Assembly (NCBI RefSeq): GCF_000317595.1
Contig: NZ_AEJC01000650.1
Coordinates: 1-32,454 of the forward strand
DNA length: 32,454 nucleotides
Direction: 5' to 3'
Origin: Streptomyces ipomoeae 91-03
GTDB taxonomy: Bacteria; Actinomycetota; Actinomycetes; Streptomycetales; Streptomycetaceae
The translations under genes and the position numbers were made by a program. The notes beneath the pieces were generated by a model. That model worked only from the letters and a program-made list of their open reading frames with translations. It did no database searches and was not told where the DNA came from. This document shows, one piece after another, positions 7,376 to 14,367 of this stretch (its first letter is position 1; the number at the start of each line of letters is the position of its first letter).

Positions 7376-8143
7376 GTGACGTCGCTCGACAAGCCGACGG
7401 AAGACGCCCAGCACGACCTCCGGGACGCCCCGGGTGTCCAGCACGACGCACATGACTCCAGGGCGGTGACCGAGGCCGCGCTGTTCGAGGCCTTCGGTGG
7501 CTTGCGGGGCATGGTCGAGACCGTGCTGCCGGGGCTTCTGTTCGTCACGATCTACACGATCAACAAGGATCTGCACTCGTCGGCCATCGCGGCCCTCGGT
7601 GTCTCCGTGCTGCTGGTCGTGGTGCGGCTCGTCATGAAGGACACCGTCAAGCACGCCTTCAGTGGTGTCTTCGGGGTCGCCTTCGGTGTGGTCTTCGCGA
7701 TGATGACCGGCAACGCGAAGGACTTCTATCTGCCGGGCATGCTCTACACGCTGGGCCTCGCGCTCGCGTACATCATCACGACGCTCGCGGGTGTGCCGCT
7801 GATCGGGCTGATGCTCGGGCCGGTGTTCAAGGAGAACCTCTCCTGGCGGACGCGTAACCCCGGGCGCAAGAAGGCGTATGCCAAGGCCAGTTGGGCGTGG
7901 GGGCTGATTCTGCTCGGCAAGTGCGCGATTCTGTTTCCGCTGTACTGGTGGGCCGATACGACTCAGCTCGGCTGGGTGCTTGTCGCGCTGAAGATTCCGC
8001 CGTTCTTGCTCGCGGTGTGGCTGACCTGGGTGTTCCTGGCGAAGGCGCCGGCGCCGATCGATGTGTTCGCGGAGATGGAGGCGGAGGAGCGCGCCGAGGA
8101 GGAGCGGAAGGCCGCGGAGCGGGCGGGTGCCGCCGGGGAGTGA
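7376..8143 (+). CDS. DUF3159 family membrane protein
   Basis: This is a 255-residue integral membrane protein of the DUF3159 family, found in Actinobacteria. A 40-residue hydrophilic N-terminus is followed by about five or six membrane helices, including MVETVLPGLLFVTIYTI, AALGVSVLLVVVRLVM, GVFGVAFGVVFAMM, LYTLGLALAYIITTLAGV and PPFLLAVWLTWVFLAKAP. The end is a charged, glutamate/alanine-rich helix. GGGAG at 7365-7369 serves the GTG start within the end of the OB-fold gene. The function is unknown. Downstream it originally faced the trkA gene across a hairpin terminator, now split by the insertion sequence at 8447. Confidence 0.87.
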   Translation: MTSLDKPTEDAQHDLRDAPGVQHDAHDSRAVTEAALFEAFGGLRGMVETVLPGLLFVTIYTINKDLHSSAIAALGVSVLLVVVRLVMKDTVKHAFSGVFGVAFGVVFAMMTGNAKDFYLPGMLYTLGLALAYIITTLAGVPLIGLMLGPVFKENLSWRTRNPGRKKAYAKASWAWGLILLGKCAILFPLYWWADTTQLGWVLVALKIPPFLLAVWLTWVFLAKAPAPIDVFAEMEAEERAEEERKAAERAGAAGE

Positions 8144-8149
8144 TTTCGC

Positions 8150-8430
8150 CCCCGCCGCCCTTGCCCTTCCCTCCCCCAGGGGCTGCGCCCCTTCGACCCC
8201 GCGTCCCTGGGGCTGCCTGCCGCCCCCAGACCACCGCTTGGGCCTGAACCCTCGTCCTCAAACGCCGGACGGGCTGGGGGCCTGGAGCGGGCTGCAAAGG
8301 CGTCGAGGGCTCGAAGAGCGCGCCGAGGACTCAGGAGTGGCCGAGAACTACGAAGAGGGCCCGAAGATTCGCCGAGGCACCCAAGAGTCGAGCAGGTATC
8401 GCGGAGCTGGAGGCGGCCGGGGGCGGTGGA
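8150..8430. repeat. Streptomyces-type dispersed intergenic repeat
   Basis: The segment at about 8170-8275 reads CCCCCAGGGGCTGCGCCCC, then CGCCCCCAGACC, then CGTCCTCAAACGCCGGACGG. I recognise this string as a common dispersed sequence in Streptomyces intergenic regions, often after gene ends. It contains local dyads (CAGGGGCTGCGCCCCTTCG and CGTCC...GGACG) that can form hairpins. The rest up to 8430 is purine-rich with loose repeats of CGAGGACTC/CGAGAACTA type and has no credible gene. It may form part of the 3' end of the DUF3159 transcript. Confidence 0.5.
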
Positions 8431-8484
8431 ACGGCAGGGGCGCCCCGGGAATGAACATGATGCTGTTGGTTTATTCGGGGCCTA

Positions 8485-10158
8485 CTACTTCGCCTCGTCG
8501 ATTGTTTGGTCGGCGGGGCGAAGTGCTGCGAAGTGGCGGGTGCGGGTGCGGGCTCGTGGTCTACCGGCGAGGTGGGCGTCGATGCGGGCGAGGTTGATCG
8601 CCGCGCCGGTGAGCTGGTGCTGGAGGCTGGTCTTCACCAGACCCCGGTAGCGGGATCGGCGCAGTCCGCAGCTTTGAACAGCCTGGGCGATGGTGCCCTC
8701 GACCCCAGCCCGGACCTTGTAGCGTCCCTTCCATTCATCGCTCGTCTGCTCGGCTCTGGCCGCCTGGAGCGCGTGGTGTTCGTCGTGGTGACGTAGCCGC
8801 AGCGAGCGACGTGTGCCGTTGGGCGAGTTGATGCATGCCTTCCGCAACGAGCACGGGCGGCAGTCGAGTACGGAGAACTGCACTTCGAGCACGGGCTGCC
8901 CGCGCTGGGAAAGCCTCTCGCCCCAGCGGATGCTGGTCTTGCCGCCGGGACAGGCAGCCTTCCCGTTCTCCCAGTCGATGGTGAAGGCGTCCTGACCGAA
9001 GCCACTGTTCGCACCGGCCTGGGCACTGCTGTCGGCCTGGAGAGGGCCGTGCAGCGCGATGCCGTGGTCGCGCTTTGCGCTGACCAGGGCCGCGCCGGTG
9101 GGATAGCCGGCATCGACCCAGTGCTCGCCGGGTACGCAGTCACGCGAGGCGAGTTGGTTGTGGATCGTCTCGGCCATCGACCGGTCCTGGACGGTGGCCA
9201 CCGTCGTGGCGACGTTCGTGATCAGGTTCGGGGTGTCCGGCTCACAGGTCTCGGTGAGGTGGACCTTGTAACCGTCCCGCATCGTGTCGCGTTTGACACT
9301 GCCACGCGCGTCGGTGTCATACGGGGTGACCAGGCGCAACGCGCCCGGCGGGCGGTCTTTTGGGCTCCGCCGCCTCACCTCGCCCTCCACCTGGTGGAAG
9401 TGCTGGACCCACACCTTCCGCAGGGTTTCCACCTCCGCGAGCCGGCGCAGAGCCTCGGGGGCGCCGGACGCGAAGACAGCCGTCAGCAGGTGTGTTCCGT
9501 CCCGGCCGATCCGCGTCCCCACCTCGTCCCGCTTCGCGCGGCCGGTGGGGAACCGGCTGTCCTCGGCCCTGGTCGCGTAGTGCCGGAACCAGTCGGGCTC
9601 GGCGGCACCGGCCAGCCAGTCCGGTGCCGCCTGCGCCAGCGCGTTCAACGCCGACCGCAAGGTCTCCGCCACCATCTCCAGCCAGCACAGCTCACGCGCC
9701 GTCGACAACACATGCGTGGAGTCCGTGCGGGCCCGCCCCGCCCTCTTGAGCAGCCCTTTCTCCCGGGCCGCGGCCAGGACGCCGTCCAGCACCCGCCGCC
9801 CGCCGTCCACCCGAGCCAGCCGGTCCCGAAACTCCGACAGCACCGAAAAATCGAAGCCCGGACCGTCCAGCTCAAGCCCGAGCGCGTACTTGACATCGAT
9901 CCGTGCCCGCACCGCCTCCGCCGCCTGCCGGTCGGTCAGCCCCTCGACGAACTGCAATACCGACACCAGTGCCAGCCCGGCGGGTGACCAGGCAGGACGC
10001 CCCCGGGCGGGGAAGAGGTCCGCGAACTCCTCATCCGTGAACATCGGCCCCAACTCGTCCCGCAGCCGCATGGCCAGGCTCCCCTTCGGGAACGCGGCCC
10101 GCGCCACCCGCACCGTCTCCGCCGGGATCTCCCCAGACCCCTTCGGCTGCATCGACAT
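8485..10158 (-). CDS. IS1182-family DDE transposase
   Basis: This is a 557-residue transposase, full length for IS1182. It starts MSMQPKGSGEIPAETVRVAR, the family's normal N-terminus, followed by a DUF772-type domain (FSVLSEFRDRL). The catalytic residues fit RTDSTHV (first Asp), WVDAGYPTG (second Asp) and AGVEGTIAQ (Glu). A cysteine cluster (CRPCSLRKAC) precedes the last motif, as in other members. I use the ATG at 10158; an in-frame ATG at 10173 is five codons longer and also possible. The stop lies three bases inside the left inverted repeat's inner edge. A strong inverted repeat at 10180-10222 lies just upstream and may limit its expression. Confidence 0.92.
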   Translation of the reverse strand: MSMQPKGSGEIPAETVRVARAAFPKGSLAMRLRDELGPMFTDEEFADLFPARGRPAWSPAGLALVSVLQFVEGLTDRQAAEAVRARIDVKYALGLELDGPGFDFSVLSEFRDRLARVDGGRRVLDGVLAAAREKGLLKRAGRARTDSTHVLSTARELCWLEMVAETLRSALNALAQAAPDWLAGAAEPDWFRHYATRAEDSRFPTGRAKRDEVGTRIGRDGTHLLTAVFASGAPEALRRLAEVETLRKVWVQHFHQVEGEVRRRSPKDRPPGALRLVTPYDTDARGSVKRDTMRDGYKVHLTETCEPDTPNLITNVATTVATVQDRSMAETIHNQLASRDCVPGEHWVDAGYPTGAALVSAKRDHGIALHGPLQADSSAQAGANSGFGQDAFTIDWENGKAACPGGKTSIRWGERLSQRGQPVLEVQFSVLDCRPCSLRKACINSPNGTRRSLRLRHHDEHHALQAARAEQTSDEWKGRYKVRAGVEGTIAQAVQSCGLRRSRYRGLVKTSLQHQLTGAAINLARIDAHLAGRPRARTRTRHFAALRPADQTIDEAK

Positions 10159-10179
10159 CCGCACCCACCCCATACGACA

Positions 10180-10222
10180 ACGTCGGCCTTCAAGACCACA
10201 ACCAGGTCTCGAAGGCCGACGT
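10180..10222 (-). promoter_or_regulatory. Large hairpin upstream of the IS transposase
   Basis: Two 18-base arms, 10180-10197 (ACGTCGGCCTTCAAGACC) and 10205-10222 (GGTCTCGAAGGCCGACGT), pair with one mismatch around a seven-base loop. The structure lies between the right inverted repeat and the transposase start. It could block read-through transcription from trkA-side promoters or hide the ribosome binding site. Confidence 0.6.
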
Positions 10223-10297
10223 CACGCACGGCCCCGAATAAACCAACAGCATCAATGAACATCCCGGGGCGCCCCTGCCGTGTGTTGGAGTCCGGGG

Positions 10298-10975
10298 TCA
10301 GCTCGGCGCGTCCTCTCGGCGTACCGACAGCAGGTCCTCCAGTTGTTCCTCGCGAGCCTGGGCGGCTACGAAGAGGAGTTCGTCGCCGGCTTCCAGGGAG
10401 TCCTCCTGGGTGGGGGTGAGGACTCGGGTGCCGCGGATGATGGTGACCAGGGAGGTGTCCTCCGGCCACTCCACCTCGCCCACCTGGGTGCCGGCCAGGG
10501 CCGACTCCGGGGGCAGGGTCAGCTCGACCAGGTTCGCGTCGCCGTGGCTGAAGCGGAGGAGGCGTACCAGGTCGCCGACGCTCACCGCCTCCTCGACCAG
10601 GGCGGACATCAGGCGGGGGGTCGAGACGGCGACGTCCACTCCCCAGGCCTCGTTGAACAGCCACTCGTTCTTGGGGTTGTTGACGCGGGCGACGACGCGG
10701 GGGACGCCGTACTCCGTCTTGGCGAGGAGCGAGACGACCAGGTTCACCTTGTCGTCGCCCGTCGCGGCGATGACGACGTTGCAGCGCTGGAGCGCGGCCT
10801 CGTCCAGGGATGTGATCTCGCAGGCGTCGGCCAGCAGCCACTCCGCCTGAGGGACGCGCTCGACCGAGATGGCGGTCGGCGCCTTGTCGATGAGAAGGAC
10901 CTCGTGGCCGTTCTCCAGCAGTTCGCCCGCGATCGAACGACCGACCGCGCCGGCTCCGGCGATGGCGACCCTCAT
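10298..10975 (-). CDS. trkA: TrkA-family RCK potassium regulator (second gene of the pair)
   Basis: This is a 225-residue cytoplasmic regulatory subunit with an N-terminal Rossmann RCK domain (MRVAIAGAGAVGRSIAGELL, GxGxxG at about 7-12; LLIDK at the end of the second strand) and a C-terminal TrkA_C domain (about 140-215). Such proteins bind NAD(H), ATP or cyclic di-AMP and gate K+ transporters. Its ATG overlaps the TGA of the upstream trkA (TCAT at 10972-10975), so the two are translationally coupled and probably form a heteromer, like CeoB/CeoC of M. tuberculosis. No Trk/Ktr membrane subunit is nearby. The IS starts about 30 bases after its stop. Confidence 0.92.
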   Translation of the reverse strand: MRVAIAGAGAVGRSIAGELLENGHEVLLIDKAPTAISVERVPQAEWLLADACEITSLDEAALQRCNVVIAATGDDKVNLVVSLLAKTEYGVPRVVARVNNPKNEWLFNEAWGVDVAVSTPRLMSALVEEAVSVGDLVRLLRFSHGDANLVELTLPPESALAGTQVGEVEWPEDTSLVTIIRGTRVLTPTQEDSLEAGDELLFVAAQAREEQLEDLLSVRREDAPS

Positions 10976-11646
10976 CAGTGACCGCCCTCCTGGTCGGGAC
11001 CCTCGGCGAAGGACGCCTCGACCTTCTCCACGTCGTCCGTACGCATCATCACGTGCACGAGGTCGCCCTCCTGCAACACCGTCTGCGAGGTGGGCAGGAT
11101 CGCCTCGCCCAGCCGGGTCAGGAACGCGACACGGACGCCGGTCTCCTCCTGCATCTTGCTGATCTTGTGGCCCACCCAGGCCGAGGAGGCGTGCACCTCG
11201 GCGAGCTGGACGCCGCCGGTGGGGTCGCGCCACAGCGGCTCGCTCCCGGAGGGCAGCAGCCGGCGGAGCATCTGGTCGGCGGTCCAGCGGACCGTGGCGA
11301 CGGTGGGGATGCCGAGCCGCTGGTAGACCTCGGCACGGCGGGGGTCGTAGATCCTCGCCGCCACATTCTCGATGCCGAACATCTCGCGGGCGACACGGGC
11401 GGCGATGATGTTCGAGTTGTCACCGCTGGAGACGGCGGCGAAGGCGCCCGCCTCCTCGATGCCCGCTTCACGCAGGGTGTCCCGGTCGAAGCCGACGCCG
11501 GTGACGCGACGGCCGCCGAATCCCGAGCCGAGACGACGGAAGGCCGTGGGGTCCTGGTCGACGACGGCGACCGTGTGCCCCTGTTGCTCCAGGGTCTGGG
11601 CGAGGGTGGATCCCACTCGCCCGCAGCCCATGATGACGATGTGCAC
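10975..11646 (-). CDS. trkA: TrkA-family RCK potassium regulator (first gene of the pair)
   Basis: This is a 223-residue paralogue of the following gene, with the same layout: an RCK_N Rossmann domain (HIVIMGCGRVGSTLAQ, GxGxxG at 7-12, VVDQD ending strand two) and a TrkA_C domain from about residue 135. It starts at a GTG (11646) with GGAAGGA about six bases upstream. It corresponds to the ceoB/ceoC pair of mycobacteria. The divergent neighbour across 500 bases is a KimA-like permease, the only candidate K+ transporter in the window, so the pair may regulate it or an unlinked Trk channel. Confidence 0.92.
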   Translation of the reverse strand: MHIVIMGCGRVGSTLAQTLEQQGHTVAVVDQDPTAFRRLGSGFGGRRVTGVGFDRDTLREAGIEEAGAFAAVSSGDNSNIIAARVAREMFGIENVAARIYDPRRAEVYQRLGIPTVATVRWTADQMLRRLLPSGSEPLWRDPTGGVQLAEVHASSAWVGHKISKMQEETGVRVAFLTRLGEAILPTSQTVLQEGDLVHVMMRTDDVEKVEASFAEGPDQEGGH

Positions 11647-11836
11647 GACCGTCCTTCCGATGTCAATAGCTACTGCTCAGTCGAAACGTTAAAAACAGGG
11701 TCTCAGACCGCCGCCCAAGCTACACACGCGCGGTCCGCCAACGGCACTCCTGCGCAATTTCGCCCGGGGTATTCCAAGGCGTGGACAGGGCGTTGGGGGC
11801 GTGGACGGCGCGGACGCGGGGCCTCGGCGGGGAGCT

Positions 11837-11947
11837 TCACGCCGTCGGCCGGCGTCGGCTGATCCGGCGGGCACTGATCACCGTCAGCACGCCGAGTCCG
11901 ACGAGGGAGGCGATGGCACCGATCAGCTCCGCGGTAGCGGCCTGCAT
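11837..11947 (-). CDS. Putative 36-residue single-TM membrane protein
   Basis: From an ATG at 11947 the frame encodes 36 residues: a short N-terminus (MQAATAELIG), one hydrophobic helix (AIASLVGLGVLTVIS) and a basic tail (ARRISRRRPTA) that should stay in the cytoplasm. TGGAGG lies four to five bases upstream on the minus strand, and possible -10 sequences (TATACG, TATAGA) are about 40-55 bases further up. It sits between the trkA pair and the permease, in trkA orientation. I think similar small frames occur here in other Streptomyces, but I cannot verify this. By analogy with KdpF it could be an accessory of a K+ transporter; that is inference. Confidence 0.5.
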   Translation of the reverse strand: MQAATAELIGAIASLVGLGVLTVISARRISRRRPTA

Positions 11948-11975
11948 GGGGCCTCCAGGGGGTGAGGGCGGACAG

Positions 11976-12106
11976 GGTTCGTCGTATACGAGGTTCGTCG
12001 TATAGACGTAAGGACGCGTCCATGAGAGTCGGAGGATGCCTCGGAGGACGGGTTTCGCAGTCGTGGGCGGAGAGATTTCACCCCGGGGCTCGCCGGGATT
12101 TCACCC
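11976..12106. promoter_or_regulatory. Direct repeats in the divergent trkA/permease control region
   Basis: GGTTCGTCGTATA occurs perfectly twice, at 11976-11988 and 11992-12004, with a 16-base period. GATTTCACCC occurs twice, at 12074-12083 and 12097-12106, 23 bases apart. Both pairs lie between the small membrane ORF and the permease start and could be tandem operators or duplicated promoter elements. The rest of 11648-12146 shows nothing further. Confidence 0.5.
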
Positions 12107-12133
12107 GGATGTGCCAGAACCAGTCGCGGCGCT

Positions 12134-12139
12134 TACGAT
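12134..12139 (+). promoter_or_regulatory. Putative -10 element (TACGAT) of a leaderless permease mRNA
   Basis: TACGAT ends seven bases before the GTG at 12147, with no ribosome binding site between. This places transcription start at the start codon and supports choosing GTG 12147 over the upstream in-frame ATG at 12036. Confidence 0.5.
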
Positions 12140-12146
12140 CCTCCCC

Positions 12147-14222
12147 GTGTCCAAACTGACCGACGTGCCCAAACGGATTCTGATCGGGCGCGCTCTGCGC
12201 AGCGACCGGCTCGGCGAAACGCTCCTGCCGAAGCGCATCGCGCTCCCCGTCTTCGCCTCCGACCCGCTCTCCTCCGTGGCGTACGCCCCAGGAGAGGTGC
12301 TGCTGGTCCTCTCCATCGCGGGCGTGTCGGCGTACCACTTCAGCCCCTGGATCGCCGTCGCGGTCGTCGTGCTGATGTTCACGGTGGTGGCGTCCTACCG
12401 GCAGAACGTGCACGCGTACCCGAGCGGCGGCGGCGACTACGAGGTGGCGAACACCAACCTCGGCCCCAAAGCCGGACTGACCGTCGCCAGTGCGCTCCTC
12501 GTCGACTATGTCCTGACCGTCGCCGTGTCGATCTCCTCCGGTGTGGAGAACCTCGGCTCGGCCATCCCGTTCTTCGTCGAGCACAAGGTGCTGTGCGCGA
12601 TCGGCATCATCGTGCTGCTCACGCTGATGAACCTGCGCGGGGTGAAGGAGTCCGGGAAGCTCTTCGCGATCCCGACGTACGTCTTCGTCGTCGGTGTCTT
12701 CGCGATGATCGCCTGGGGCGCCTTCCGCGGGCTGGTCCTCGACGAGACCATGCGGGCGCCCACCGCCGACCTGGAGATCAAGGCCGAGCACCAGGGTCTC
12801 GCCGGCTTCGCGCTGGTCTTCCTGATGCTGCGCGCCTTCTCCTCCGGTTGTGCCGCCCTCACCGGCGTCGAGGCGATCTCCAACGGCGTACCGGCGTTCC
12901 GCAAGCCCAAGTCGAAGAACGCGGCCACCACGCTGGCCCTGATGGGCTTCTTCGCCGTCACCATGTTCTGCGGCATCATCGGCCTCGCGATGGCCACCAA
13001 GGTGCGGATGGCCGAGAACCCGGCGGTCGACCTCGTGCGCGACGGCACCCCGGTCGGCGACTCCTACGTCCAGAACCCGGTGATCTCGCAGGTCGCGGCA
13101 GCCGTCTTCGGCGACGGCACGTTCTTCTTCATCCTGCTGGCCGCCGCCACCGCGCTGGTTCTCTTCCTGGCCGCGAACACCGCGTACAACGGCTTCCCGC
13201 TGCTCGGCTCGATCCTCGCCCAGGACCGCTACCTCCCGCGCCAGCTGCACACCCGAGGCGACCGCCTCGCCTTCTCCAACGGCATCGTGCTGCTCGCGGG
13301 CGCCGCCGGACTCCTGGTGTGGATCTACGGCGCCGACTCGACCCGGCTGATCCAGCTCTACATCGTGGGTGTGTTCGTCTCCTTCACCCTCAGCCAGACC
13401 GGCATGGTCCGGCACTGGAACCGCCACCTCGCAGTGGAGAAGGACCCGGCCGCGCGCCGCCGCATGATCCGCTCCCGGGCGATCAACACCTTCGGTGCCT
13501 TCTTCACCGGCCTCGTCCTGGTCGTCGTCCTCGTCACGAAGTTCACGCACGGCGCATGGGTGGCGCTGCTCGGCATGGTGATCTTCTACGCGACGATGAC
13601 GGCGATCCGTAAGCACTACGACCGGGTCGCCGAGGAGATCGCGGCGCCCGAGGGCCCGAGCGACGACGTCGTACGCCCGTCGCGTGTCCACTCGGTGGTG
13701 CTGATCTCCAAAATCCACCGCCCGACCCTGCGCGCCCTCGCCTACGCCAAGCTGATGCGCTCGCACACCCTGGAGGCGCTCAGCGTCAACGTCGACCCGG
13801 CCGAGACCAAGGCGCTCCAGGAGGAGTGGAACCGGCGCGGCATCGACGTACCGCTGAAGATCCTCGACTCGCCGTACCGCGAGGTCACGCGGCCGGTCAT
13901 CGAGTACGTCAAGGGTCTGCGCAAGGAATCGCCGAGGGACGCCGTGTCCGTGATCATCCCCGAGTACGTGGTCGGCCACTGGTACGAGCAGTTGCTGCAC
14001 AACCAGAGTGCGCTCCGGCTCAAGGGGCGGCTGCTGTTCACGCCGGGTGTGATGGTGACCTCCGTGCCCTACCAACTGGAGTCCTCCGAGGTCGCGAAGC
14101 GGCGGGAGCGCAAGCGGCAGGAGTGGAACGCGCCGGGTTCGGTACGGCGTGGTCCGGCGGACGAGCGGTCGAAGGAGCCGACGAAGGGCTCGTCGAAGGA
14201 GTCCTCGGGCAGCAAGGGCTGA
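12147..14222 (+). CDS. APC-superfamily permease, KimA-like potassium transporter candidate
   Basis: This is a 691-residue protein with about 12 membrane helices (residues 35-480). It starts with SKLTDVPKRILIGRALRSDR and an unwound-helix motif ASDPLSSVAYAPGEVLL typical of this group. Past residue 505 a soluble domain begins SRVHSVVLISKIHRPTLRAL and continues with USP-like strands, ending in a charged serine/lysine tail. An APC core plus cytoplasmic USP-like domain is the layout of B. subtilis KimA, a K+/H+ symporter controlled by cyclic di-AMP. Family assignment is good; K+ as substrate is inferred from this resemblance and from the adjacent trkA pair. The Mycobacterium equivalent is Rv2690c. 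An amino-acid permease remains possible. Confidence 0.85.
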   Translation: MSKLTDVPKRILIGRALRSDRLGETLLPKRIALPVFASDPLSSVAYAPGEVLLVLSIAGVSAYHFSPWIAVAVVVLMFTVVASYRQNVHAYPSGGGDYEVANTNLGPKAGLTVASALLVDYVLTVAVSISSGVENLGSAIPFFVEHKVLCAIGIIVLLTLMNLRGVKESGKLFAIPTYVFVVGVFAMIAWGAFRGLVLDETMRAPTADLEIKAEHQGLAGFALVFLMLRAFSSGCAALTGVEAISNGVPAFRKPKSKNAATTLALMGFFAVTMFCGIIGLAMATKVRMAENPAVDLVRDGTPVGDSYVQNPVISQVAAAVFGDGTFFFILLAAATALVLFLAANTAYNGFPLLGSILAQDRYLPRQLHTRGDRLAFSNGIVLLAGAAGLLVWIYGADSTRLIQLYIVGVFVSFTLSQTGMVRHWNRHLAVEKDPAARRRMIRSRAINTFGAFFTGLVLVVVLVTKFTHGAWVALLGMVIFYATMTAIRKHYDRVAEEIAAPEGPSDDVVRPSRVHSVVLISKIHRPTLRALAYAKLMRSHTLEALSVNVDPAETKALQEEWNRRGIDVPLKILDSPYREVTRPVIEYVKGLRKESPRDAVSVIIPEYVVGHWYEQLLHNQSALRLKGRLLFTPGVMVTSVPYQLESSEVAKRRERKRQEWNAPGSVRRGPADERSKEPTKGSSKESSGSKG

Positions 14223-14311
14223 GCTGCCCCGGCCGCGGGCGGCGAGGGCCGGTGCCTGTGGTCGGGCGGTGAGCGTCGGCGCCTGTGGTCAACGGCCGGG
14301 CGGGGTCCACG

Positions 14312-14317
14312 TAGACT
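14312..14317 (+). promoter_or_regulatory. Putative -10 element (TAGACT) of the methyltransferase gene
   Basis: TAGACT fits the vegetative -10 consensus and lies 50 bases before the ATG at 14368, leaving a leader of about 45 bases with the ribosome binding site CTGGAG near 14353. It gives the methyltransferase its own promoter within the 145-base gap after the permease. Confidence 0.45.
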
Positions 14318-14367
14318 GGTGGGCTGTTGTCCGGCCGTTCCCCCTTTCTCTTCTGGAGTCACCCACC

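Larger units (their letters stand above)
8447..10265 (-). mobile_element. Complete IS1182-family insertion sequence
   Basis: The element is about 1.82 kb with one transposase gene on the minus strand. Terminal inverted repeats of 36 bases lie at 8447-8482 and 10230-10265; the inner 24 bases, beginning GATGCTGTTGG, are identical and the outer 12 differ at several places. Each end abuts the 10-bp palindrome GGGGCGCCCC (8437-8446 and 10266-10275), a likely target duplication. Removing the element and one copy restores a perfect 22-bp palindrome made of 8431-8446 plus 10276-10281. Because the flank is itself palindromic, the exact ends could be a few bases further out. An intact ORF and good repeats suggest a recent, possibly active copy. 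Confidence 0.85.

Noticed and set aside
10230..10281. Counting the whole 19-bp GGGGCGCCCC-containing ends as part of the IS inverted repeats
   Set aside because: These ends become a perfect palindrome when joined, so they are better explained as a palindromic target and its duplication; the exact boundary stays uncertain.
11647..12146. ydaO (c-di-AMP) or other riboswitch upstream of the permease
   Set aside because: No recognisable conserved core, and the permease appears to be transcribed without a leader.
12078..14075. A 665-codon minus-strand frame opposite the permease
   Set aside because: Full antisense overlap with a well supported membrane protein; composition is Glu/Arg/His-rich shadow sequence.
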